Shown here: positions 43,057-51,835 of the stretch, in pieces
Numbering within the stretch: position 1 is the first letter of the stretch
Layout of the letters: every line of letters starts with the position of its first letter
Assembly: GCA_947259985.1 (NCBI GenBank)
Contig: CAMYOJ010000024.1
Location: 1-59,761 of the forward strand
Source: an uncultured Woeseiaceae bacterium
GTDB lineage: Bacteria; Pseudomonadota; Gammaproteobacteria; Steroidobacterales; Woeseiaceae
DNA length: 59,761 nucleotides
Reading direction: 5' to 3'
Made by a program: the position numbers and the translations under genes
Notes under the pieces: generated by a model
The model's database searches: none
Seen by the model: only the letters and a program-made list of their open reading frames with translations
Told to the model about the DNA's origin: nothing

Positions 43057-44598
43057 ATGACGATCAAGCGCAGGGATTTCCTGGGCCACGTGGCTGCGGG
43101 AAGTGCCGTTATCAGCATGCCGACATTCCTGTCCGGCTGTGGCGTGCCGACAGCGACGGCTGTTCGCGAAGCGACGCCCGAGAATCCGTTCATGACGTGG
43201 TTCGGCGTGGACCAGGCCACTACGGCCCGGGTCATGTCGGAGCTGACGGCCAGCGGCGCGGATGCCGCGGACCTCTATTTCCAGCATACGCGCAGCAATT
43301 CACTGACGCTCGAAGACGGTATCGTGAGCAATGCGAACTCCGGTATCCAGCAAGGCGTCGGCCTGCGCGTGGTCGTCGGCGAGCAAACCGGCTACGCGTT
43401 TACCGAGGATCTGACGCTGCCGTCGATGCTTGCTGCGGCACGTACGGCCTCTGCGATCGCGTCGGGAAGCCAGGTTATTGCGCCGCAGGCTTTCAATCCA
43501 TTGGCGAGCGGCGATCTGTACACGACGACCGTGCCCTGGAGTGACGTCGGCGTCGACAGGAAGCTGCCTCTGTTGAAGTTCGTCGAAGAAAAAGCGAAAT
43601 CGATGGACACTGCGATCGAAAAGGTCGCGGTTTACTGGGGTGACGCCGACGAGCGCGTTATGATCGCGACGCTCGACGGCAGGCTCGTGACGGACCACCG
43701 GCCCATGACACGGGTCACCGTGGTTGTCACTGCGAGCAAAGACGGCAAGACGCAAACTGGTCATTCGAATATCGCGGCGCGCGAGGAATTCGCCTGGTAC
43801 AGCGAGGAACGCCTGACGCGCATGGTCAAGGAAGCCGTGGACCGCACAATGATCCAGTTCGAGGCGCGGCGGCCGCCGGCGGGCGAGATGCCCGTAATCC
43901 TGGCATCGGGCGCCAGCGGAATATTGCTGCACGAGGCAATCGGCCACGGCATGGAGGCCGACTTCAATCGCAAAGGGACGAGTATCTATTCCGACATGGT
44001 CGGCAAAAAGGTCGCCGAGCCCTTTGTCACTGTTGTCGACCAGGCGACGATTCCGCGTGAACGCGGCGCGCTGAACTACGACGACGAAGGTAACAAGGCA
44101 GGCAAGACCGTGCTGGTCGAGGACGGCATCCTGAAGTCCTACCTGCATGACCAGATTAGTGCTCGGCAATATGGCCTGGACCCGACTGGATCGGGGCGCC
44201 GCGAGTCCTACAAGTTCGCACCCATGCCGCGCATGAGCTGCACGTTCATGGAAGACGGCCCGCACGCGAAGGACGAGATCGTCGCGGCAGTCGACCATGG
44301 CATTATTTGCGAGACGTACACCAACGGCCAGGTGCGCATCGGCGCAGGCGACTTTACGTTCTACGTCAAGAACGGCTGGCTCGTAGAGAAGGGCAGGATC
44401 ACGGCGCCGATCAAGGACGTCAACATCATCGGCAACGGCCCTGAATCACTCAAGCGAATCACGATGGTTGCAAACGATGCACGGCTGGACACGGGCGGCT
44501 GGACCTGCGGCAAGAATGGCCAGAGCGTACCCGTCTCGCAGGGTATCCCGACTGTGCTCGTTTCCAACATGACCGTCGGAGGCGAAAATGTCGGCTGA
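43057..44598 (+). CDS. tldD: TldD-type metallopeptidase with Tat lipoprotein signal
   Basis: A 513-residue member of the TldD/PmbA family. The metal motif is HEAIGH (292-297; HEAIGHGMEAD), as in TldD, the active partner of the TldD-TldE heterodimer. Unlike E. coli TldD, which is cytosolic, this protein begins with a twin-arginine signal (KRRDFLG) leading into a small-residue run and a lipobox-like LSGC (Cys28), so export is predicted. A GGGAG ribosome-binding site precedes the ATG. The gene for the partner starts inside its 3' end (11-base overlap). Confidence 0.9.
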   Translation: MTIKRRDFLGHVAAGSAVISMPTFLSGCGVPTATAVREATPENPFMTWFGVDQATTARVMSELTASGADAADLYFQHTRSNSLTLEDGIVSNANSGIQQGVGLRVVVGEQTGYAFTEDLTLPSMLAAARTASAIASGSQVIAPQAFNPLASGDLYTTTVPWSDVGVDRKLPLLKFVEEKAKSMDTAIEKVAVYWGDADERVMIATLDGRLVTDHRPMTRVTVVVTASKDGKTQTGHSNIAAREEFAWYSEERLTRMVKEAVDRTMIQFEARRPPAGEMPVILASGASGILLHEAIGHGMEADFNRKGTSIYSDMVGKKVAEPFVTVVDQATIPRERGALNYDDEGNKAGKTVLVEDGILKSYLHDQISARQYGLDPTGSGRRESYKFAPMPRMSCTFMEDGPHAKDEIVAAVDHGIICETYTNGQVRIGAGDFTFYVKNGWLVEKGRITAPIKDVNIIGNGPESLKRITMVANDARLDTGGWTCGKNGQSVPVSQGIPTVLVSNMTVGGENVG

Positions 44599-45904
44599 TC
44601 TCGAGACCAGGGCGGTGCACGCCGTAGACCTGGCCAAAGCTGCGGGCGCCAACGATGTCTGGGCGACAGCCAGCCAGGGACGCGATGTCGAATTTGGCTA
44701 CCGCGACGGTGCGCTTGAAAAGGTGAAGGACGCGACGTCCCGCAGTCTGGCTGTGCAGATCTATGCGGATGGCCGTTACTCGAGCCACCAGACGACGGAC
44801 CTGAACCCGGATCGTCTGCGGAGCTTCATTGCCGAGGCAGTGGCGATTACTCGTGCCCTGGAACCCGACGAGTATCGGCAGATCACTCCGGCGGAACTGT
44901 TTGACGGAAGGGCCGACGAAGATCTCGATCTCGTCGATGCCAGCGTCGCGAAGATCGATCGACAGCGCAGGCTCGACTGGTGCCAGGCGCTCGACGAAGC
45001 TGCGACCGTTGACGAACGCGTTATTTCGGCAACGGCCGGCGTTTACGACGGCTCGCAGCGATCCGCTTCGGCCAGTAGCAACGGCTTTCTAGGGGCAAAG
45101 GAATCGACCTATTGCTGGTATGGGACCAGCGTAACGCTCAGGGACCAGGGCGAGAGGCGTGCGTCCGACGGCTACTACGTCGGTGGCGTATACGTTGATA
45201 GCCTGCCGGCGGCGCATGACGTCGCCGCCAAGGCGCTCGAGCGCTCGCTGGCGAGGCTCGGTTCGGAGAAAGGGCCGACCGCGAAAACGGCGATGCTCGT
45301 CGATTCGCGCGCTGCGGCCTCGCTGATCGGGCGGCTGCTTCGGCCGGCGACCGGGCGCGCGGCACACCTGGGACAGTCCTTTTGGGCAGGGCTGATCGAC
45401 AAACAGGCGTTCAGTGAGAAGCTCACGATCGTCGATAATCCGCTGATTCCACGTGGGCTGGGTTCGCGTCATTTCGATAGTGAGGGTATTGCTTCGCGGC
45501 AGTTGCCCGTCGTCGAAAACGGCGTAGCCAGGAATCTCTATGTCGATACCTATCACGGCCGAAAAGCGAACATGGCGCCGACCACGGGATCTGCATCGAA
45601 TCGCGTCGTCGGTGTCGGTGAGCACTCGCTCGCCGAACTGCTGCAGGAAGTTGGCGATGGCGTTTACGTTACGTCCTGGCTGGGCGGTAATGCCGACGGC
45701 ACGACGGGCGACTACTCACTCGGCCTTTCCGGCCACCTGATCGAAAATGGTGAAATCGGCCGCCCTGTTGGCGAGATGAATGTGACGGGCAATTTGCTGG
45801 ACCTGTTTAGCCGCCTGGAGCTAACGGGCAATGACGTGTATCCGTATTCGACGACGCTGTCGCCGTCACTGCTGTTCAGCGACGTGGATTTTTCGGGCGC
45901 CTAG
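44588..45904 (+). CDS. pmbA: TldE/PmbA-type partner of TldD
   Basis: A 438-residue PmbA/TldE homologue. It lacks the HExxxH motif, as TldE proteins do, and shows family features (GANDVWATASQGRDVEFGYRDG at the start, TGSASNRVVGVGEHSLAELL late). No signal peptide is visible although its TldD partner carries one. A GGAGG sits right before the ATG. Together these proteins probably make a heterodimeric protease; if exported, TldE may ride with TldD through the Tat system (inference). Confidence 0.9.
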   Translation: MSADLETRAVHAVDLAKAAGANDVWATASQGRDVEFGYRDGALEKVKDATSRSLAVQIYADGRYSSHQTTDLNPDRLRSFIAEAVAITRALEPDEYRQITPAELFDGRADEDLDLVDASVAKIDRQRRLDWCQALDEAATVDERVISATAGVYDGSQRSASASSNGFLGAKESTYCWYGTSVTLRDQGERRASDGYYVGGVYVDSLPAAHDVAAKALERSLARLGSEKGPTAKTAMLVDSRAAASLIGRLLRPATGRAAHLGQSFWAGLIDKQAFSEKLTIVDNPLIPRGLGSRHFDSEGIASRQLPVVENGVARNLYVDTYHGRKANMAPTTGSASNRVVGVGEHSLAELLQEVGDGVYVTSWLGGNADGTTGDYSLGLSGHLIENGEIGRPVGEMNVTGNLLDLFSRLELTGNDVYPYSTTLSPSLLFSDVDFSGA

Positions 45905-45916
45905 GAATTTAGGGTA

Positions 45917-46009
45917 GGGACAATTGAGGGGACAGTGACCCTAATTAAGTTGGGTCGCTGTCCCAATAATCTTGAATTCAATTAGGGTCACTGTCCCCTC
46001 AATTGTCCC
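45917..46009. repeat. Palindromic REP-like element 3 (variant)
   Basis: Perfect 30-bp inverted arms at 45917-45946 and 45980-46009 (beginning GGGACAATTGAGGGGACAGT) surround 33 bases that contain a shorter GGGTCGCTGTCCCAA motif. The core GGGGACAGT is shared with elements 1 and 2, but the rest of the arm differs (GACCCTAATT instead of TTACTTAATT). It separates pmbA from the convergent SDR gene. Confidence 0.85.
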
Positions 46010-46017
46010 CTTAATTT

Positions 46018-46752
46018 TCAGGCAGTGCCGCCACCGTCGATCGGGATCGCCGTGCCCGTGATATGGGAGGCGATATCGCTGGAAAGGAACAAGGCCAGCG
46101 CAGCCACTTCCTCGGGCGTACCCACCCGGCCGTTCGGGCTCTGTTCGGCAGCTTCTTCGAGGAACTCATCGAGATCCATGCCTTGCTCGTCGGCCTCGGC
46201 AGCGAGCATAGGCGTGTCGACGTCACCCGGGCAAATCGCATTTACGCGCAGCCCGTCCCCGGCGTGATCCTTCGCCATTGCTTTGGTCAGCAGAACGATG
46301 CCGCCTTTGCTAGCGCAATAGGCAGCGGCACGCTCGCCCCCACCGAGACCCCAATCGGACGCGATGTTGATGATGCTGCCCTCACTCCGCAGTAACGACG
46401 GCAACGCCGCCCGGCTAAGGTAGAAAGGCACGTCGAGATTGATGGCCATCGTGTAGCGCCAGTCCTCGTCACTCGTTTCGGCTGCGCTCGCGCGCACGAT
46501 AACGCCTGCATTATTGACAAGGCAGTCGAGCTGCCCGAATTCGTCGATGGTGTCTGCCATGAGTTCATCGCAGTCCTCGGATGTCGCGAGTTCGCCGGAC
46601 CACGTGACGATCTTCTCAGAGACGTCGGCAACCTCCTCGGGCCGGCCCTCGTCGCGACCCGCGGCCATGACATCCCAGCCGTCCTCGGCGAACGCGATCG
46701 CGATCGCGGCACCAATACCCGAGCTGGCCCCCGTAACCAGAACAACGCTCAT
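46018..46752 (-). CDS. Short-chain dehydrogenase/reductase
   Basis: A 244-residue classical SDR. The nucleotide-binding motif is TGASSGIGAAIA at the N-terminus and NNAG appears as LVNNAGV. The catalytic YxxxK is YCASKGG (Tyr about 155). The C-terminus (ITGTAIPIDGGGTA) is usual for 3-oxoacyl-ACP reductase-like enzymes. The substrate is unknown. Its 3' end abuts repeat element 3 and its start is 38 bases from the divergent rsgA start. Confidence 0.93.
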   Translation of the reverse strand: MSVVLVTGASSGIGAAIAIAFAEDGWDVMAAGRDEGRPEEVADVSEKIVTWSGELATSEDCDELMADTIDEFGQLDCLVNNAGVIVRASAAETSDEDWRYTMAINLDVPFYLSRAALPSLLRSEGSIINIASDWGLGGGERAAAYCASKGGIVLLTKAMAKDHAGDGLRVNAICPGDVDTPMLAAEADEQGMDLDEFLEEAAEQSPNGRVGTPEEVAALALFLSSDIASHITGTAIPIDGGGTA

Positions 46753-46790
46753 GACGATTTCCCTGACTGATGAGCTGTGCAGTGTATATC

Positions 46791-47846
46791 ATGAGCACGA
46801 TGGATACGTTACAGAGCCTCGGCTGGCGTCCGTTTTTCCAGTCGCAACTCGACATCGACAACGAACTCACCCCCGCGCGCGTACTCAGCGTGCACCGCGG
46901 CCGCATAGAAGTTGCGCATGAATACGGACAGGATGGTGTAGCGCTGTCCGCCAAGAGCGCAGCATTCGGCATTACGGTCGGTGACTGGGTGCTCGTTGAT
47001 CGAGAGGGGCCTGTCGTCAGGCAGAGACTGGATCGTTCGAGCCTTTTCCAGAGAAGGGCAGCGGGCACGACCGGGGAAATCCAGCTCATGGCCGCCAACG
47101 TCGACAACCTGTTTATCGTTACCTCCGCAAACCGTGACTTCAACATCGCACGGCTGGAGCGCTACCTCGCGATTGCTCACGACGCAGGCGCTTTTCCTGT
47201 CATAGTAATAACGAAAGCCGATACGGTGGATTCGGTTGATGACCTGGTCGCAGCGGCTGCCGCCCTGTCGCCGGGCTTGCTCGTCGAGGCGCTCGACGCC
47301 AGGAATCCGCAGGATGTCGAGGTACTGCGTCCCTGGTGCGAGAGCGGGCAGACAGTCGCGCTGCTCGGGTCCTCTGGAGTCGGCAAGTCTACGTTGATCA
47401 ACAGCCTGGCGGGCACTCACCAGGAAACCAAAGCCGTGCGGCAGGATGACCAGCGTGGTCGACATACGACGACCGGTCGCTCGATGCATCGATTGCCCCA
47501 AGGCGGGTGGCTGATCGATACTCCGGGCATGCGTGAGCTGCAGCTTTTCGACGTAGCCGACGCACTTGACGAGGTTTTCAGTGACGTCGCCGGTTTCGCC
47601 GAGCAATGCCGGTTTGCCGACTGTGCCCACGAATCGGAACCCGGTTGCGCCGTCCAGGCCGCGATCGACTCCGGTGAACTCGATGCCGAGCGACTGCGGC
47701 GATTCAGGAAGCTGCAGTCCGAAGACCGCCGCAATACGGAAACGCTTGCGGAGCGCAGGTCGCGAGACAAGAACTTTGGCAGAATGATCAAGTCGATTCT
47801 GTCTGACAAGCAGAAAGAAAGAGGCGGCAAGCATGGCGGCAATTGA
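46791..47846 (+). CDS. rsgA: Small ribosomal subunit biogenesis GTPase
   Basis: Circularly permuted GTPase that acts in late 30S assembly. The product is 351 residues: an N-terminal OB fold, then the P-loop GSSGVGKSTLINSL, G2 and the DTPGMR G3 motif after the switch, and a C-terminal zinc site CRFADCAHESEPGC. The NTKAD-type specificity motif appears as ITKAD before the P-loop, the expected permuted order. ATG 46791 is preferred over 46770; 46800 is also possible. It overlaps pxpA by 14 bases, so the two are likely in one transcript. Confidence 0.95.
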   Translation: MSTMDTLQSLGWRPFFQSQLDIDNELTPARVLSVHRGRIEVAHEYGQDGVALSAKSAAFGITVGDWVLVDREGPVVRQRLDRSSLFQRRAAGTTGEIQLMAANVDNLFIVTSANRDFNIARLERYLAIAHDAGAFPVIVITKADTVDSVDDLVAAAAALSPGLLVEALDARNPQDVEVLRPWCESGQTVALLGSSGVGKSTLINSLAGTHQETKAVRQDDQRGRHTTTGRSMHRLPQGGWLIDTPGMRELQLFDVADALDEVFSDVAGFAEQCRFADCAHESEPGCAVQAAIDSGELDAERLRRFRKLQSEDRRNTETLAERRSRDKNFGRMIKSILSDKQKERGGKHGGN

Positions 47847-48582
47847 CCTCAACTCCGACCTCGGCGAAGGAGATGCTTACGACGAGGAGCTGCTGGCCAT
47901 CGTATCGAGTTGCAACGTGGCGTGCGGCGGCCACGCCGGCGACGAGGCGTCGATGGCGAGGACCGTGCTTGTTGCGATCGAGAACGGTGTCAGTGTCGGC
48001 GCACACCCGGGTTACCCGGATCGTGAGGGTTTCGGTCGGGTGAGTCGGTTTCTCACGGGCGACGCGCTCTATCAATCGCTGACCGCGCAAGTCGCGGCAC
48101 TCGCCGATATTGCGGCACAGCTCGGGACCCGCCTGACTCACGTCAAGCCGCACGGCGCGTTGTACAACGATGCGGTAAGCGACAGCGAACTATCCGATAT
48201 CATCGCCCGCGTGACGGCCGAGGCACCGGGGTCGCCGGCTTTCATGGGCATGGCGAACACGGAATTGCAGAAAGCGGCCGAGCGCCACGGGCTCGACTTC
48301 ATCGCCGAAGCATTTGTGGATCGTGCCTACGAGCCGGACGGCACGCTCGTGTCCCGCAGGGAGCCCGGCGCCGTGCACAGCGAGCTGTCGGTTGCGACGA
48401 CCCAGGCGGTTGGTCTCGCGACCCGGGGCCAGGTGACCTCGAGAGACGGCAGCGTTATTCCGGTTGAGGCGGATACGCTCTGCATTCACGGAGATACGCC
48501 CGGTGCGGCCGAAGCCGCGCGCGCCGTGCGTGACGTACTTGAAAGCCATGGAGTCAAGATACGTGCGCATTCGGTGCGTTGA
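47833..48582 (+). CDS. pxpA: 5-oxoprolinase subunit A (LamB/YcsF)
   Basis: Part of the bacterial ATP-dependent 5-oxoprolinase that turns pyroglutamate into glutamate. A 249-residue LamB/YcsF protein with the N-terminal signature IDLNSDLGEGDAYDEELL and CNVACGGHAGD, and THVKPHGALYNDA, the conserved metal-site blocks. It overlaps rsgA upstream and pxpB downstream, giving a four-gene coupled run rsgA-pxpA-pxpB-pxpC. Cytoplasmic. Confidence 0.96.
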   Translation: MAAIDLNSDLGEGDAYDEELLAIVSSCNVACGGHAGDEASMARTVLVAIENGVSVGAHPGYPDREGFGRVSRFLTGDALYQSLTAQVAALADIAAQLGTRLTHVKPHGALYNDAVSDSELSDIIARVTAEAPGSPAFMGMANTELQKAAERHGLDFIAEAFVDRAYEPDGTLVSRREPGAVHSELSVATTQAVGLATRGQVTSRDGSVIPVEADTLCIHGDTPGAAEAARAVRDVLESHGVKIRAHSVR

Positions 48583-49198
48583 CGACCTGCTGTCGGTAGC
48601 GGCGGATGGCCCGGCCGATGCCCAGGCGATCGCCGCGCAGCTTCTCGACACTGGCGAATGGCTGGAAGTCGTTCCCGGTATCGACTCGGTCGTAGTGCTT
48701 TATGATGCGGCGCTGTTGGATGCCGGCGTGGCGCAAGAGACGCTCAGGGCACAGCTCGAAAATGGCGTTGTTCCTTTGCCAGAGAGCGGCGATATCGTTC
48801 GAATTCCGGTCGTCTACGGCGGTGAGTTCGGCCCCGATCTCGACGAGCTGTGTCGAAAGCTCAACCTCTCTCAGGACGATTTTGTCGCAATGCACACAGG
48901 GTGCGACTATGTCGTCGACATGGTGGGGTTCACGCCAGGCTTTGCATTTGTCGGCGGCCTCGATGAGCGGCTCCGGGTGCCGCGACGCAAAGACCCTCGC
49001 CAACACGTAGCCGCAGGCTCGATCGCAATCGCAGATGGCCGCACAGGCATGTACGCCGTTGCAAGCCCGGGCGGCTGGAACCTGGTCGGCCGTACGCCGT
49101 TCGCGTTGTTCGACTCCAAAGCAGAGGAGCCGTTCCCGATCCGCGCTGGCACGCGAATACGCTATTACGCGATCTCCGCCGATGAGTTGGATGCATGA
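48548..49198 (+). CDS. pxpB: 5-oxoprolinase subunit B
   Basis: A 216-residue allophanate-hydrolase-subunit-1-type protein. Markers are the LLSVAAD-like N-terminus, IPVVYGGEFGPDLDELC, and GFTPGFAFVGGLDERL, followed by RVPRRKDPRQHVAAGSIAIA. I start it at ATG 48548, which overlaps pxpA by 35 bases and fits the family length; the open frame starts earlier (48464) but that stretch lies inside pxpA. It overlaps pxpC by four bases. Confidence 0.95.
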   Translation: MESRYVRIRCVDDLLSVAADGPADAQAIAAQLLDTGEWLEVVPGIDSVVVLYDAALLDAGVAQETLRAQLENGVVPLPESGDIVRIPVVYGGEFGPDLDELCRKLNLSQDDFVAMHTGCDYVVDMVGFTPGFAFVGGLDERLRVPRRKDPRQHVAAGSIAIADGRTGMYAVASPGGWNLVGRTPFALFDSKAEEPFPIRAGTRIRYYAISADELDA

Positions 49199-50130
49199 CG
49201 ATCACGGTCCTCAAGCCCGGATTGCAGACGACGATACAGGCCGGGCCACGGGTCGGCTGGCGTCATTACGGCGTGCCGGCGAGCGGCGCCGCCGATACGC
49301 TTTCGCTGGCGCTGGCCAACAGGCTGGTCGGCAATCCATGGAATGCACCGGCGCTCGAAGCCACCTTACTGGGGCCGACTCTGCGTTTCGACAAGGCCGC
49401 CGCATTTGCCGTTACGGGGGCGATCGCGGGCGTATCGCTGAACGGCGACGACGTGCCGCTCCATGAGACGATCTTCGCGAAGGCAAAAGACGAGCTCGCG
49501 GTAAGCGCAACGGAAATCGGCGCAAGGTCATACATAGCAATTGACGGCGGCATCGCCGCGGATGACGTGCTCGGCTCTACATCGACTTACCTGGCTGCGG
49601 GCTTCGGCGGCCTGCAGGGCAGGGCACTGGAAGAAGGCGATCTGCTAATTACGAACCCGGCAGACTGTCCGTTATTGAGGACCCCGGACGAATTCAGGGT
49701 GCCAATGTCGTCGAGCTGGGCTGTCAGGGCCTGTCCTTCATTTGAAACGAGCCAGCTTCGGAGCGGCGACGAGCTGTTCGAAAAAAACTGGACCATCGGT
49801 CGCCGCGCCGATCGCATCGGCATACAACTCGAGGGGGCGACGCTGGACATCGCGTCCGATGGGCGCATGCCAAGCGCCGCTGTTTTCCCCGGTACCGTGC
49901 AATGCCCCGAAGTCGGTACGCCGTACGTTCTTTCGGTTGACGCGGGCACGGTCGGTGGCTACCCGCGCGTTGCGCAGGTCGCCCGTGCGGACCGTCACCT
50001 GCTCGGGCAGCTGCGGCCTGGCGATCGGATCCGGTTTCTGCGGCGTGAGGCAGCCGGGGCAATCGATGAACTGCGTGCGAAGCTGGACTACTGGCGGCCC
50101 TGGCTCGAAGACATCGGCAATATCATCTAG
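49195..50130 (+). CDS. pxpC: 5-oxoprolinase subunit C
   Basis: A 311-residue allophanate-hydrolase-subunit-2/biotin-carboxyl-carrier-like partner protein. Features: LKPGLQTTIQAGPRVGWRHYGVP near the start and GYPRVAQVARADRHLLGQLRPGDRIRF near the end (each as family blocks). PxpB and PxpC together form the 5-oxoproline-processing unit with PxpA. It ends in a 4-base convergent overlap with the DUF4124 gene. Confidence 0.95.
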   Translation: MTITVLKPGLQTTIQAGPRVGWRHYGVPASGAADTLSLALANRLVGNPWNAPALEATLLGPTLRFDKAAAFAVTGAIAGVSLNGDDVPLHETIFAKAKDELAVSATEIGARSYIAIDGGIAADDVLGSTSTYLAAGFGGLQGRALEEGDLLITNPADCPLLRTPDEFRVPMSSSWAVRACPSFETSQLRSGDELFEKNWTIGRRADRIGIQLEGATLDIASDGRMPSAAVFPGTVQCPEVGTPYVLSVDAGTVGGYPRVAQVARADRHLLGQLRPGDRIRFLRREAAGAIDELRAKLDYWRPWLEDIGNII

Positions 50131-50858
50131 CACTCACGCAATCGCTGTTCGAGGTCGCGACGCCGCTCGCGCAGCCTGATGCCCCGGGAAGCCGAGTAGC
50201 CCGAGCGCATCTGCGAATTGATCCTGTCTATCTGCGGGCGGATTCTGTCGCGACATTCCTCACGCTGTTGCTTTTCTTTGGCCCTGGCCGCGCGATGCGC
50301 TGCCTGCTGCGAAGATCGGGATTCCTGCGGTGCAACGACAGCCCGTGGTGGTTTCACTTCAACGAAAGGCACCGCAGAACTGACGTTATCGGCGCGCTGC
50401 TTACAACCGCCGATGCGACTCGTGAACGAGCCCGGCAACTCCTCACAGCTCACATCGCCAAACGAACGGGCCTGGCACTTTGCGACGCTCAGCGCCGCGA
50501 TTCTGGCCGCCGATACCTCGTCGTTGGTTCGATACTGGTAAACGTAACTGACGAGGCTCACCGATCCCCGCGACAACGCGTTCAACCCGCCGTAATGATC
50601 GAATACAGTCGACGAATCCTTGCCCGCTTTCATTTCCCGGGCTGTTGCAAGTGCGAAGCGATGCGCGTACTCACAGTCACTCGGCTCGTCGCTGCGTCGC
50701 TCGGACGACGCTTGCACCGTCACCTTGCTGTTGGGGCAGGGCGTTTGCGAAAACGACAGCTCACCGTTCTCCCCCACGCACCTGAAAATATCCGCCTCAC
50801 CTGTGATCGGCAAGAGCGTTGCAAGCAGTAGCAACAGGGCAGGATGGCGATGCAGCAT
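50127..50858 (-). CDS. DUF4124 domain protein, exported
   Basis: A 243-residue protein with a signal peptide (LLLLLATLLPITGEA, cleavage near residue 22) and an N-terminal DUF4124 domain (DIFRCVGENGELSFSQTPCPNS), a short beta-hairpin with paired cysteines common in gammaproteobacterial envelope proteins. The middle and end are basic and coiled-coil-like (AAHRAARAKEKQQREEC, RIRPQIDRINSQMRSG). Function unknown. Start ATG 50858. It converges on pxpC. Confidence 0.85.
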   Translation of the reverse strand: MLHRHPALLLLLATLLPITGEADIFRCVGENGELSFSQTPCPNSKVTVQASSERRSDEPSDCEYAHRFALATAREMKAGKDSSTVFDHYGGLNALSRGSVSLVSYVYQYRTNDEVSAARIAALSVAKCQARSFGDVSCEELPGSFTSRIGGCKQRADNVSSAVPFVEVKPPRAVVAPQESRSSQQAAHRAARAKEKQQREECRDRIRPQIDRINSQMRSGYSASRGIRLRERRRDLEQRLREC

Positions 50859-51003
50859 TGGGTGACCTTTCTGCGTGGTGACCCTATCGACGGTCTCAGA
50901 ACATGCGCAGAAAATATCGCGTATCCAGATTACGCGCGAGGCAACAACCCCGGCAATGTGCGCAGAAATGGCGTCGCCGTGTAGCAGGGCTGTCGCAGAA
51001 AGA

Positions 51004-51080
<77 letters not shown>

Positions 51081-51379
51081 ACGCGAGGAGCGGAATTCTA
51101 GCAGATAAAGGCTCTTGGGAGCGATGCAGAAAATCGCTTACTTCGCAGTTACTTAGCGGTGCCAGTAGCTGCCAGCGGCAGGACGGTAGCGCCGCGTAAT
51201 CGCATCGACGGAAAAGTCGCTACGCGTTTACATAATGGCGCTATCAGGTACCGTTTGGCGCCGTGACGCGGGTCAACGATCTTTAGTAATCAATAACTTA
51301 TGGTGTGATATTCGCGCACTGCGCCTGCCGTCGGCGCCTCATCTGGGGCGTCACGAACACATTGAAGTGTCGCCGCCTA

Positions 51380-51835
51380 ATGGAAAGAGCAAAGGGATTT
51401 GGTCTGCTTGAGTTGATCGTGGTGATGGTCATCCTGACCCTGCTCACGACACTGGCAATTCCGGCGCTTGACGGTTACACGCAGCGGGCGCGCGTCGTGA
51501 GCGCGATTGGCGATATCAGCGGCCTTGGCCTGGAGATCGAAAAGTTTCGACTCAGGAACAACGGTCGAATTCCTGCCACGCTCGAGGAAATGGGGGTCGA
51601 GATTCCCCTGGACCCGTGGAATCAGCCCTATGAGTTTCTGAACATTCCCGCGGCAGGCCCTGGGAAAGGCAGCGTACGCAAGGACGGCAAGCTGAATCCC
51701 CTGAACACGGACTTTGACCTTTATAGTGTCGGCAAGGATGGCAAGTCCGCCGGGCCGCTGTCCGCCAAGGCTAGCCGCGACGATATCGTGCGCGCCAACA
51801 ACGGTGCTTTCATTGGTCTCGGGGAGGACTACTGA
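51380..51835 (+). CDS. GspG-like pseudopilin
   Basis: A 151-residue prepilin with a classic N-terminus: short basic leader ending in Gly6-Gly/Phe (AKG|FGLLELIVV) with a glutamate at mature position 5, followed by the 20-residue hydrophobic helix. The globular part resembles GspG/major pseudopilins (DPWNQPYEFL, DFDLYSVGKDGKSAG). GspG usually works with a full type II secretion system; no other system gene is present here. Start ATG 51380 (the open frame runs to 51305 but the leader fits only this start). TGATG overlap couples it to the following cyclic-di-GMP gene. Confidence 0.88.
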   Translation: MERAKGFGLLELIVVMVILTLLTTLAIPALDGYTQRARVVSAIGDISGLGLEIEKFRLRNNGRIPATLEEMGVEIPLDPWNQPYEFLNIPAAGPGKGSVRKDGKLNPLNTDFDLYSVGKDGKSAGPLSAKASRDDIVRANNGAFIGLGEDY

